A stretch of DNA of 64,000 nucleotides. Source: Streptomyces flavochromogenes. Lineage in GTDB: Bacteria > Actinomycetota > Actinomycetes > Streptomycetales > Streptomycetaceae. Shown in pieces: positions 8,016 to 16,033 of this stretch. The position numbers and the translations under genes are program-made. Under the pieces are notes generated by a model, which was given only the letters and a program-made list of their open reading frames with translations, searched no databases and had not been told where the DNA came from. The stretch is from positions 1-64,000 of the forward strand of contig NZ_JNZO01000017.1 of NCBI RefSeq assembly GCF_000717595.1, read 5' to 3'. Numbering within the stretch: position 1 is the first letter of the stretch; each line of letters opens with the position of its first letter.

Positions 8016-9203
8016 TCACGCCGCGCCGGAGGTCTCGTTCCGGCGCGCGGCCGCCGCGACCACCGCCGGGATCAGGCGGTCGTTCTCGACGGCGCCGGGG
8101 CCTGCGGCGAAGGCGAAGCGGCGGCGGGCATAGCTGTAGGCGAGGCCGGTGGCCGGGTCGGCGAAGGCCTGGGAGCCGGGCGCGCCGCTGTGGCCGACGG
8201 CGAGATGGCTGAGCGCCGGGTGGCGGGTGGCCAGCGGGACGAAGCCGAGGCCGAAGGCGTTCGTGGCGCCGGTCACCAGGTCCTGGCCCGAGGAGTGGAC
8301 CCGGGCGACCTCCGCCAGGGTGTCCGGCTTCAGGAGCGGGGCGCGGCCGTCGAGCTCGCCGGCGATCGCCGCGTACATCCGGGAGAGGCCGCGCGCGGAG
8401 CCGACGCCGCCGCCCGAGATCGGCGCTCGGGCCCGCACCGTACGGGAGTTGGCGTACCCGACGATGTCGAACGGGGGGTCCGCGTGGAAGTTGAACGCGA
8501 TGGCCATGAGGCTGTCCGGGGCGATCGGGTCCTCCGCGAGGAGGGCCTGCTCGGCGGGCGTCGGCCGCATCGGCAGGGCCGTACGGAAGCGGGGCTCCAG
8601 CTCCTCGGGCAGACCCAGGTAGTAGTCGAGCGCGTACGGGGCTCGGACCCGCTCCTCGAACAGCTCCTGGATCGTCCGGCCGGTGGCCCGCAGGACGACC
8701 TCGCCGACGAGGGCGCCGATCACGAGGGCGTGGTAGCCGTGGGCGGTGCCGGGCTCCCAGAAGGGGCGCTGGCCGGCGAGCCGTGCGGCGACGGCCCGGT
8801 CGTCGGCGAGTTCGTCGGGGCTGAGGCCGCCGTCGGCGCCGATCACGCCGGACCGGTGGGCGAGCAGGTGCCGCAGAGTCAGCCTCTCCTTGCCCTCGGC
8901 GGCGAACTCGGGCCACCAGGAGGCGACCTCGCGGTCGAGATCGAGCACGCCGTCCTGCACGAGCAGGGCGGTGACCAGGGCCATCGCGCCCTTGGACGAG
9001 GAGTAGAGGCCGAGGAGCGAGTCCCCGTCGACCCCGTCGCCGCCCCAGAGGTCCACGACGAGCCGGCCGTGGTGGTGGACGGCGAGCTGGGCTCCGCCGT
9101 CGCGCGCCTCGTTCGCCACGACGGTGGCGAACTCCTCCCGTACGGACTCGAATCCGGGCTCCACCGTGCCGTGGACCTGTGCCTGGACGTGACCGTCGCT
9201 CAT
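8016..9203 (-). CDS. Serine hydrolase of the beta-lactamase/esterase (EstB-like) family
   Basis: 395 residues from ATG 9201-9203, preceded by AGGGGGAG eight bases upstream; the frame is open further upstream but that part is low-complexity. The S-x-x-K motif of class C beta-lactamases and DD-peptidases is visible as SSSK in LGLYSSSKGAMA, and the Tyr of the Y-x-N-like motif as GTAHGYHALV. The third motif is H-S-G (AVGHSGAPGS), as in esterases of family VIII. There is no signal peptide, so it is probably a cytoplasmic esterase or amidase rather than a resistance enzyme. It converges with yceI and diverges from the clamp gene; the 215 bases in between show no further gene. Confidence 0.82.
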   Translation of the reverse strand: MSDGHVQAQVHGTVEPGFESVREEFATVVANEARDGGAQLAVHHHGRLVVDLWGGDGVDGDSLLGLYSSSKGAMALVTALLVQDGVLDLDREVASWWPEFAAEGKERLTLRHLLAHRSGVIGADGGLSPDELADDRAVAARLAGQRPFWEPGTAHGYHALVIGALVGEVVLRATGRTIQELFEERVRAPYALDYYLGLPEELEPRFRTALPMRPTPAEQALLAEDPIAPDSLMAIAFNFHADPPFDIVGYANSRTVRARAPISGGGVGSARGLSRMYAAIAGELDGRAPLLKPDTLAEVARVHSSGQDLVTGATNAFGLGFVPLATRHPALSHLAVGHSGAPGSQAFADPATGLAYSYARRRFAFAAGPGAVENDRLIPAVVAAAARRNETSGAA

Positions 9204-9418
9204 CGCGCTGCTCCCCCTGAACTCGCCGACCCGTTCGGTGTCTGCAACGGCCGGGGGAGCGATTCCCTTCCCGTACCCCTCGCCGGACCCTCCCCGGACC
9301 GCGCCACGCGGTCCCGCCGCGCCCGGCGGCGTCGGCCGACGGCGGTCCGACCTCGCCGAAGAGCGACCGAACCGGCTGGTCAACGGCGTTGTCAGTGGCG
9401 GCGTCTAGCGTCGGCGGC

Positions 9419-10519
9419 ATGGAATTCCGTATCGACAGCGGCGTGTTGACCGATGCCGTGGCCTGGGCCGCGCGCGTCCTGCCGGCCCGCTCCCCCATGC
9501 CGGTCCTCGGCGGTCTGCTCCTGGAGGCGGCGGACGGCCGGCTGCGGGTCTCCGGCCTCGACCACGAGGCCTCGGCCCGGATCGAGGTCGAGGCCGACAC
9601 GGGCGTCGGGGGCCGGGCCCTGGTTCTGGGCCGACGGCTGCTCGACATCTGCAAGGTTCTCCCCCGGGGCCTCACGGAGCTCGCCGTGGAGGGCGCCCGC
9701 CTCTCGGTCACCTCGGGCGACGCCCGCTTCGGCCTCTCGCTGCTGCCCCTGGACGACTATCCGGCCCCGCCCGCGCTGCCCGCGGTCCGCGGCCTGGTGG
9801 ACGGGGACGCCTTCGCCGCGGCGGTCGGCCAGGTGGCCGTGGCGGCGGGGCGGGACGACTCGCTGCCGGTCCTCACCGGAATACGGCTCGCCCTGGACGG
9901 CGCGGTGATGACGCTCGCGGCCACCGACCGCTACCGCTACGCGGTCCGCACCCTGGAGTGGAAGCCGGAGGCGGACGGCGGCGAACCGGCCGACGTGGTG
10001 GTCCCCGCCCGGCGCCTCACCGAGATCGCCCGCTCCCTGGCGGGCACCGGCCCGGCCCGGCTCGCCCTGGACAGCGGCTCGATCGGCTTCGAGAGGGACG
10101 GCCTGCGCACCATCACCCGCCTCCTGGACGGCCGTCTCCCCCGCCACGACAAGCTCTTCGCCCTCGGCGACCACGCCTTGGCGGCCGCGGACCGGGCCCC
10201 GCTGACCGAGGCGGTGAAGCGGGTCGCGGTCGTCGCCGAGGGCGACAGCCCGGTCCAGCTGACCTTCACCCCCACGTCGATCCATCTCCAGGCGGGCTAC
10301 GAGGACGACGTGGCCTCCCAGCGCCTCCCGGCCACCCTCACCGGCCAGGACACCCTCACGGTCGCCTTCAACCCCGGCTACCTCCTGGACGCCCTGACCG
10401 CCCTGGACACCCCGGAGGTCCACTTCCACCTCCTGGGCCCGGGCCAGCGGGCCCTGCTCACCGACGGACCGCAGCCGACCCACCGCCACCTGCTGATGTC
10501 GGTGAAGCCGCTGGTCTGA
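9419..10519 (+). CDS. Second DNA polymerase III beta (sliding clamp) paralogue
   Basis: 366 residues, the usual clamp length. All three clamp domains can be followed: domain I with RSPMPVLGGLLLEA, domain II with DSLPVLTGIRLAL and ATDRYRYAVR, domain III with RAPLTEAVKRVAVVAEG. The C terminus ends HLLMSVKPLV where replicative clamps typically end in LLMPVRL or LLMPMRL; this segment lines the pocket for clamp-binding peptides. The gene is not next to dnaA, recF or gyrB, so it is not the main dnaN. Streptomycetes often have an extra beta homologue; its job (repair polymerase, alternative clamp, heterodimer partner) is not known to me. It stops 8 bases before the convergent gene at 10528. Confidence 0.88.
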   Translation: MEFRIDSGVLTDAVAWAARVLPARSPMPVLGGLLLEAADGRLRVSGLDHEASARIEVEADTGVGGRALVLGRRLLDICKVLPRGLTELAVEGARLSVTSGDARFGLSLLPLDDYPAPPALPAVRGLVDGDAFAAAVGQVAVAAGRDDSLPVLTGIRLALDGAVMTLAATDRYRYAVRTLEWKPEADGGEPADVVVPARRLTEIARSLAGTGPARLALDSGSIGFERDGLRTITRLLDGRLPRHDKLFALGDHALAAADRAPLTEAVKRVAVVAEGDSPVQLTFTPTSIHLQAGYEDDVASQRLPATLTGQDTLTVAFNPGYLLDALTALDTPEVHFHLLGPGQRALLTDGPQPTHRHLLMSVKPLV

Positions 10520-10527
10520 GGCGCCGC

Positions 10528-11868
10528 CTAGAACCCGCCCCCGCCGTCGAATCCGCCGCCCCCGCCGAAGTCGCCGCCTCCGAAGCCGCCGCCGCCGTCG
10601 CCGAAGTCGCCGGAGTCGAAGTCGGCGCCGGAGAAGTCGCCGCCCCCGAATTCGTTGCCGCCGTACTCGGCGGCGTAGGCCGGGGTGGAGAGCATGGAGC
10701 CGAGGACGGTGCCCATGAGGAGGCCGGGGAGGAGGCCGCCGCCGAAGTAGCCGCCGGCCCAGGGGCCGTAGGCCGGGCCCGCCTCCCAGTACGGGCGGCG
10801 GACGCCGTCCGCGTCGACCGTGCGGGCCATCGGGTCCAGGCCGTCGTCGAGGCGGGACGCGTCGGCGGCGCAGACCGGGACCTGGCGGGCGGTGCCGCCG
10901 GCCGGGGTCCACGTGCGGTCCTCGGTGGAGGGGCCGTGGCGCGGGTCGAAGAAGCAGGGCGCGCGGCGCTCGGGGAGCGGCCGGGACTCGCGGCGGGCGG
11001 CCAGGACGGCGAGCGAGTAGCGGCCGTCCTGCAGGGCCTCGGTGACCGCGCGGACGTCATGGGGCCGGGCGGCGGAGGCCATCAGCGACTTCGCCTTGTC
11101 GTACGAGTCGAGGGAGCGTTCGTAGTCGCCGCGCATGGCGTCGTCGGCGCCCGCCTCGGCGGGGTGGAAGTCGAGGCGTTCGAGTTCCTCGCCGAAGGCG
11201 GTGATGTCCTCGTCGACGACGACCCGGAGCTTGTCGAGCGCGGCGCGCTCCTCGGCCTCCTTGCGGAGCCGCTTGCGGCGGACGACCGCGTAGGCCCCCG
11301 CGCCTCCGGCGACGACCACGGCGCCGAGGGTCACGAGGCCGGCGACGGGGACGCCGTCGTCGGTGCCGACGGAACCCCAGCTCGCGGGGGCGGAGCCGCG
11401 CAGGGTGGGCAGGGCCTGGTCGACGAAGTTGTCGAGCTCGGTGGCCGCGTCGACGCCCGGCTGGCGTACGGAGGTCACGAGGTTCCGTACGGCCTGTTGG
11501 GACATGACGGTGCGGTCGGCGCCCGCGTCGAAGCCGTCACCGAGGCGGACCGCGTACAGGCCGGTGATACCGGTCTGGGTCCGCAGGTTCACGAGGAGGT
11601 CCTTGGGCGGGAACTGCGCGTTCGCGGGCAGGACCGCCACGAACAGCGGCTTGTCCGCGTCCTTGATCTTCTGGGCGAGGGCGTCCGCCTCGGACTTCGA
11701 GAGCTGGTCGGCGGCGCCCGGGTCGACGTACACCGGGCCCTGTTTCAGGGCGGCGGCCGCGTCGGGTATCCCCGTGGCCCTGGCGCCCGCGGAGGGAGCC
11801 AGGACCAGGAGCAGCAGCAGTATCAGCCCGCCGAGGGCCGACAGGAGGGAGAGCGGCCTGGTCCTCAT
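10528..11868 (-). CDS. Membrane protein with TPM-like domain and glycine-rich tail
   Basis: 446 residues. A signal or anchor segment (about 5-30) is followed by an extracytoplasmic domain of about 140 residues resembling TPM domains, a transmembrane helix (about 175-200, VAGLVTLGAVVVAGGAGAYAVV), a basic stop-transfer RRKRLRK, then a cytoplasmic region with coiled-coil character. The last 50 residues are nearly all Gly, Asp, Phe and Ser (GGGDFSGADFDSGDFGDGGG), a low-complexity tail like that of other TPM-domain proteins. The protein is conserved in actinomycetes but its function is unknown to me. The ATG lies 10 bases from a good general-stress-type promoter, so the mRNA may be leaderless. Confidence 0.7.
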   Translation of the reverse strand: MRTRPLSLLSALGGLILLLLLVLAPSAGARATGIPDAAAALKQGPVYVDPGAADQLSKSEADALAQKIKDADKPLFVAVLPANAQFPPKDLLVNLRTQTGITGLYAVRLGDGFDAGADRTVMSQQAVRNLVTSVRQPGVDAATELDNFVDQALPTLRGSAPASWGSVGTDDGVPVAGLVTLGAVVVAGGAGAYAVVRRKRLRKEAEERAALDKLRVVVDEDITAFGEELERLDFHPAEAGADDAMRGDYERSLDSYDKAKSLMASAARPHDVRAVTEALQDGRYSLAVLAARRESRPLPERRAPCFFDPRHGPSTEDRTWTPAGGTARQVPVCAADASRLDDGLDPMARTVDADGVRRPYWEAGPAYGPWAGGYFGGGLLPGLLMGTVLGSMLSTPAYAAEYGGNEFGGGDFSGADFDSGDFGDGGGGFGGGDFGGGGGFDGGGGF

Positions 11869-11877
11869 GGTTCGACG

Positions 11878-11902
11878 CTACCCGAAGCTCGACAAACAAG
11901 AC
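11878..11902 (-). promoter_or_regulatory. Candidate stress-sigma (SigB/SigH-type) promoter, leaderless
   Basis: On the minus strand GTCT (11899-11902) is followed by 15 bases and GGGTAG (11878-11883), which fits the GNNT-N14-16-GGGTA pattern of SigB-type promoters in streptomycetes. The -10 is only about 10 bases from the ATG at 11868, so transcription would begin at or next to the start codon. Confidence 0.45.
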
Positions 11903-11930
11903 ATAGAGGACCGGCCGGGGTGGCTGGGGG

Positions 11931-13547
11931 CTACTCGGCGGGGTCGATGCCGGCCCGCAGCACTCCGTACGTGAAGGCGTCCTCCAGGGCCTGCCAGGAC
12001 GCGGCGATGACGTTCTCGCCGACGCCGACCGTCGACCACTCGCCGTTGCCGTCGCTGGTGGTGATCAGGACGCGCGTCGTGGACTCGGTGCCGTGGCGGC
12101 CCTCCAGGATGCGGACCTTGTAGTCGACCAGCTCGAACTTGGCGAGCTGCGGGTAGATCCGCTCCAGGGCGAGGCGCATCGCGCGGTCGAGGGCGTTGAC
12201 GGGGCCGTTGCCCTCGGCGGTGGCGACGATCCGCTCGCCCTTGGCCCAGAGCTTCACGGTGGCCTCGTTGGCGTGGGTGCCGTCGGGGCGGTCCTCGACG
12301 ATCGCGCGCCAGGACTCCGTACGGAAGTAACGGCGGGCCCGGCCCTCGGCCTCCTCCCGGAGGAGCAGCTCGAAGGAGGCGTCGGCGGCCTCGTACGTGT
12401 AGCCCTGGAGCTCGCGCTCCTTGACCCGCTCGACGACCCGGGCCACGAGCGCGCGGTCGTCGCCCAGGTCGACGCCGAGCTCCTTGCCCTTGAGCTCGAT
12501 GGAGGCCCGGCCGGCCATGTCGGAGACCAGCATCCGCATGGTGTTGCCGACCAGCTCGGGGTCGATGTGCTGGTAGAGGTCGGGGTCGACCTTGATCGCG
12601 GAGGCGTGGAGACCGGCCTTGTGCGCGAAGGCGGAGACACCGACGTACGGCTGGTGGGTGGAGGGGGTGAGGTTGACGACCTCGGCGATGGCGTGGGAGA
12701 TCCGGGTCATCTCGGCGAGGGCTCCGTCGGGCAGCACCTTCTTGCCGTACTTGAGCTCCAGGGCCGCGACGACGGGGAAGAGGTTGGCGTTGCCGACCCG
12801 CTCGCCGTAGCCGTTGGCGGTGCACTGGACGTGGGTGGCGCCGGCGTCGACCGCGGCCAGCGTGTTGGCGACGGCGCAGCCGGTGTCGTCCTGGGCGTGG
12901 ATGCCGAGGCGGGCGCCGGTGTCGGCGAGGACGGTGGCGACGACGGCCTGGATCTGGGCGGGGAGCATGCCGCCGTTGGTGTCGCAGAGGATGACCACAT
13001 CGGCACCGGCCTCGTACGCGGCGCGGACGACGGCCTTGGCGTAGTCGGGGTTGGCCTTGTAGCCGTCGAAGAAGTGCTCGCAGTCCACGAAGACGCGGCG
13101 ACCCTGGGAGACCAGGTGGGAGACGGTGTCGCGGACCATCTCCAGGTTCTCGTCGAGGGTGGTGCGCAGGGCGAGCTCGACGTGCCGGTCGTGCGACTTG
13201 GCGACGAGTGTGACGACCGGGGCGCCGGAGTCCAGGAGGGCCTTGACCTGCGGGTCGGCGGCGGCGTCGCCGCCCGGTCTGCGGGTGGCTCCGAAGGCGA
13301 CGAGCTGCGCGTTCTTGAAGGCGATCTCCTGGCGGGCGCGGGCGAAGAACTCCGTGTCGCGCGGGTTGGCCCCGGGCCAGCCGCCCTCGATGAAGCCCAC
13401 GCCGAACTCGTCGAGGTGCCGGGCGATGGTCAGCTTGTCCGCGACGGTGAGGTTGATGCCTTCACGCTGCGCCCCGTCGCGCAGCGTCGTGTCGAAGACA
13501 TGGAAGCTGTCGTCGAGGCGCTGGCTCTCGGCGTTCTCCGTGGTCAT
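11931..13547 (-). CDS. cimA: (R)-citramalate synthase-type enzyme (isopropylmalate/homocitrate synthase family)
   Basis: 538 residues. The HMGL-like barrel begins with VFDTTLRDGAQREGINLT (RD and the following Asp/Gln are the acid/base and metal site) and carries LCDTNGG, the metal-binding HAQDDTGCAVAN and the GYGERVGNANL loop. A C-terminal LeuA-type allosteric domain (about 400-530) follows. This architecture is CimA, which condenses pyruvate with acetyl-CoA to start a threonine-independent isoleucine route; homocitrate/isopropylmalate synthase activity cannot be fully excluded by eye. The start ATG 13545-13547 has CAGGAG about 11 bases upstream. A leader peptide with tandem Ile codons and a terminator precede the gene, suggesting isoleucine attenuation. 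Confidence 0.85.
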   Translation of the reverse strand: MTTENAESQRLDDSFHVFDTTLRDGAQREGINLTVADKLTIARHLDEFGVGFIEGGWPGANPRDTEFFARARQEIAFKNAQLVAFGATRRPGGDAAADPQVKALLDSGAPVVTLVAKSHDRHVELALRTTLDENLEMVRDTVSHLVSQGRRVFVDCEHFFDGYKANPDYAKAVVRAAYEAGADVVILCDTNGGMLPAQIQAVVATVLADTGARLGIHAQDDTGCAVANTLAAVDAGATHVQCTANGYGERVGNANLFPVVAALELKYGKKVLPDGALAEMTRISHAIAEVVNLTPSTHQPYVGVSAFAHKAGLHASAIKVDPDLYQHIDPELVGNTMRMLVSDMAGRASIELKGKELGVDLGDDRALVARVVERVKERELQGYTYEAADASFELLLREEAEGRARRYFRTESWRAIVEDRPDGTHANEATVKLWAKGERIVATAEGNGPVNALDRAMRLALERIYPQLAKFELVDYKVRILEGRHGTESTTRVLITTSDGNGEWSTVGVGENVIAASWQALEDAFTYGVLRAGIDPAE

Positions 13548-13649
13548 GACTGTGATGGCTCCTGTCGGATGTGGCTCCGGAAGGTCTGGATCCACTTGCC
13601 CCCATTCTCACGCGACGTCCGTTTCCGGCGTGGGTGGGGCCGGAAAACG

Positions 13650-13676
13650 AAAAAACCCCTCGCGGGTGCGAGAGGT
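13650..13676 (-). terminator. Attenuator terminator in the cimA leader
   Basis: On the minus strand a 9-bp stem (13668-13676 with 13655-13663, one G-U pair, four-base loop) is followed directly by six T residues (13650-13655 as A on the plus strand). It lies about 100 bases upstream of the cimA start and downstream of a short leader ORF, so it would act on cimA itself. Confidence 0.65.
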
Positions 13677-13702
13677 CTGCGCGCGGGTCTGAGGCACGGT
13701 GT

Positions 13703-13736
13703 CCACTGCCGCGGGGGTCGTGCCGCGAATCAGTGG
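13703..13736 (-). promoter_or_regulatory. Pause/anti-antiterminator hairpin in the cimA leader
   Basis: CCACTG (13703-13708) pairs with CAGTGG (13731-13736), and inside this CCGCG pairs with CGCGG. The hairpin begins at the leader-peptide stop codon. A competing pairing GGCACG/CGTGCC with sequence nearer the terminator is possible. The layout is that of an attenuation control region; the alternative folds were paired by eye only. Confidence 0.45.
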
Positions 13737-13771
13737 CCACTGCGGACCGGCGCGCTGCTGCCGATAATCAT
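13730..13771 (-). CDS. Putative cimA leader peptide with tandem Ile codons
   Basis: 13-residue ORF, MIIGSSAPVRSGH, with codons ATT ATC directly after the start; ATT is rare in streptomycetes. A longer version could start at GTG 13786. No clear ribosome-binding site is visible; initiation on a leaderless transcript would explain that. It is the same length as the ilvB leader peptide at 41594-41635. As cimA serves isoleucine synthesis, ribosome stalling at the Ile codons would couple charged tRNA-Ile to read-through of the terminator at 13650-13676. Confidence 0.5.
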   Translation of the reverse strand: MIIGSSAPVRSGH

Positions 13772-13872
13772 CGTGGTAGCAAGCACGCCGGAAGTCTGGC
13801 ACAGGTGACGGCCCGGCGGGACGGGGGTCTCACGATACGGGCAGTCGTCCGGGAGACCCTCCGCCCTCGCGT

Positions 13873-15222
13873 TCACGACACCGGCAGCCGCTCCGGAGAC
13901 CCTCCCGCCTGCCCGCGCTTCTGGCCGGGCACCGCGCCGCCGTCCGTCCCGACCCGGCCCAGGTCGATGTCCCTGGTCTCCCGCATCGTGAGGTAGACGG
14001 CCAGGGAGACGGCCGCGCAGCCCGCCACGTACCAGTAGAAGCCCGACTCGACGCCCGCGTCCTTGAACCAGAGGGCCACGTACTCGGCGGTGCCTCCGAA
14101 GAGCGCGTTGGCGATGGCGTACGGCAGGGCGACGCCGAGCGCGCGGATGCCGGTGGGGAAGAGCTCGGCCTTCACGCAGGCGTTGATGGAGGTGTAGCCG
14201 GTGATGACGACGAGCGCGAGCAGGGAGAGCCCGAGGGCGGGCCAGAAGGAGCCCGCGTGCTTCAGCATCGTCAGGATCGGGACGGTGAGGAGCGTGGAGC
14301 CCACCGCGAAGGTGATGAGCAGCGGGCGGCGGCCGATGCGGTCGGAGAGGCGGCCGGCCAGCGGCTGGAGGCAGGCGAAGACGATGAGGGCGCAGAAGGA
14401 GACCAGGGTCGCGGTCTGCTTGGGGAGGCCGGCGGAGTTGGAGAGGTACTTGGTGAGGTAGGTGGTGTACGTGTAGTACGCCACGGTCCCGCCCATGGTG
14501 AGCGCGACGACGAGGAAGGCCTCGCGCCGGTGCGCCCACAGGGCCTTGAGGGTGCCTTTCTGCTCGCTCGCGACCCCGTCGTCGGCGGTGGTCTCGTACA
14601 CCTCCGTCTCCAGCATCGTGCGGCGCAGGTAGAAGACGACGGCCGCGCCGAGGGCGCCGAGGACGAACGGGATGCGCCAGCCCCAGCTGTGCAGGGCCTC
14701 GCCGGACAGGGTGTGCTGGAGGACCAGCAGCAGGCCGAGGCCGAGGATCTGGCCCGCGGTCATCGACACGTACTGGAAGCTGGAGGCGAAGCCGCGGTGC
14801 TCGGGGGCCGAGGCCTCGGTGAGGTAGGTGGCGCTGGCGGCGTACTCGCCGCCGACGGAGAGCCCCTGGAGGAGGCGGGCGACCAGGAGGACGGCGGCGC
14901 CGCCGTATCCGGCGACGGAGTAGGTGGGCGCGACCGCGATGAGGAGCGCGGAGGCGGACATCAGGGTGACGGTGAGGGTGAGGGCCGCCTTGCGGCCCTT
15001 GCGGTCGCCGACCCGGCCGAGGAGCCAGCCGCCGACGGGCCGCATGAAGAAGCCGACGGCGAAGATGCCGGCGGTGTTCATGAGTTTGGCGGTGTCGTTG
15101 CCCTCGGGGAAGAAGGCCCCCGCGAAGTAGGTGGCGAAGCTCGCGTACACGAACCAGTCGAACCACTCGACCATGTTGCCGGCGGAGCCGACCCAGATCT
15201 TCTTCCAGTGCTCTCGTCCCAT
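13873..15222 (-). CDS. MFS transporter, metabolite:H+ symporter (MHS) type
   Basis: 449 residues with 12 predicted membrane helices. The start motif GNMVEWFDWFVYASFATYFA, the loop GRVGDRKGRKAAL between helices 2 and 3, the GGEYAASATYL segment and the second-half loop GRLSDRIGRRPLL are hallmarks of the MHS family (alpha-ketoglutarate, shikimate, proline/betaine or citrate symporters). The substrate cannot be read from sequence. The ATG at 15220-15222 has no good ribosome-binding site, but the conserved N terminus fixes it. A TetR gene lies upstream on the same strand, with an inverted repeat (15278-15315) in the 118-base gap, so local regulation is likely. Confidence 0.85.
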   Translation of the reverse strand: MGREHWKKIWVGSAGNMVEWFDWFVYASFATYFAGAFFPEGNDTAKLMNTAGIFAVGFFMRPVGGWLLGRVGDRKGRKAALTLTVTLMSASALLIAVAPTYSVAGYGGAAVLLVARLLQGLSVGGEYAASATYLTEASAPEHRGFASSFQYVSMTAGQILGLGLLLVLQHTLSGEALHSWGWRIPFVLGALGAAVVFYLRRTMLETEVYETTADDGVASEQKGTLKALWAHRREAFLVVALTMGGTVAYYTYTTYLTKYLSNSAGLPKQTATLVSFCALIVFACLQPLAGRLSDRIGRRPLLITFAVGSTLLTVPILTMLKHAGSFWPALGLSLLALVVITGYTSINACVKAELFPTGIRALGVALPYAIANALFGGTAEYVALWFKDAGVESGFYWYVAGCAAVSLAVYLTMRETRDIDLGRVGTDGGAVPGQKRGQAGGSPERLPVS

Positions 15223-15277
15223 GGACCGGAACCGTGCCGGAGGTGACGCCGGGCAACAAGGGTGTAGCGGGCAACGA

Positions 15278-15315
15278 TCCCGTGTACTTACGTGCGTTAC
15301 GGTCGCGACACGGGA
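15278..15315. promoter_or_regulatory. Inverted repeat between TetR and MFS genes
   Basis: TCCCGTGT (15278-15285) and ACACGGGA (15308-15315) are perfectly complementary with 22 bases between them. The spacing is long for one operator dimer; it could be a terminator stem for the TetR gene or a pair of half-sites controlling the MFS gene. Confidence 0.35.
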
Positions 15316-15340
15316 CCGGAACCGGGACCGGCCCACGCGG

Positions 15341-16003
15341 TCACGGTCGCGCCAGCAGGTCCTGCTCGATGAACTCGCGTACGTGTGCGAGGACCTGCTC
15401 ACGGCCGGTGCCCGGTACGCCCACGGCGACATGGACGCTGAAGCCGTCCAGGAGCGCCCTCGTACGGGTGGCGAAACGGTCCGGGTCGACGGCCCGGAAC
15501 TCCCCGCGCGAGACGCCCTCGGCCAGGATCGCGACCAGGTCCCGGTGCCAGGCCCCCTCGATGGCGGCCTGGCGGATCCGGGCGTCGGCGTCGGCGTTCT
15601 GGGACCGGTTCCAGACCTCCAGCCACAGGATCCAGTGCGGATCGCGCGGCCCGTCGGGCACGTACACGTCGACGTACCCGTCGAGGCGCTCGCGCGCGGT
15701 CCCCGGCCGGGAGAGCAGTGCGCTCCGCTCGGCGCCGAGGCGCCCCTCGCTCCACTCGAGGGTCTGGAGCAGCAGCTCGTCCTTGGTGCGGAAGTAATAG
15801 AGCAGGTGCCCACTGCTCATCCCGACCTGCCGCCCGAGCCCGGCCATGGTCAGCCCGTCGAGCCCACGCTCGGCGATGGTCCCCATGGCGGCGGCGAGCA
15901 GCTCCTCACGGGGAGGAGCGGCCTGGTTGCGCCGGCGGGGCGGGGCGGCCGGGGCCGCGGGGCCGGAGGGGTGTGAGGGGTCGGAGGGGTCCATACGGGT
16001 CAC
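15341..16003 (-). CDS. TetR-family transcriptional regulator
   Basis: 220 residues from GTG 16003; an in-frame ATG at 15994 is the alternative. The first 28 residues are Pro/Ala/Arg-rich, followed by a TetR HTH (about 30-75): REELLAAAMGTIAERG, LTMAGLGRQVGMSSGHLLYYF, KDELL. The YYFRTKDEL signature is typical of BetI-like members. The C-terminal ligand domain contains HWILWLEVWNR, as seen in BetI-type choline or small-amine sensors. It precedes the MFS gene on the same strand and probably controls it. The next gene upstream, aguA, ends 30 bases away. Confidence 0.85.
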   Translation of the reverse strand: MTRMDPSDPSHPSGPAAPAAPPRRRNQAAPPREELLAAAMGTIAERGLDGLTMAGLGRQVGMSSGHLLYYFRTKDELLLQTLEWSEGRLGAERSALLSRPGTARERLDGYVDVYVPDGPRDPHWILWLEVWNRSQNADADARIRQAAIEGAWHRDLVAILAEGVSRGEFRAVDPDRFATRTRALLDGFSVHVAVGVPGTGREQVLAHVREFIEQDLLARP

Positions 16004-16033
16004 TCGTACGTTCTACCTCATCCCCTCCCCGCC

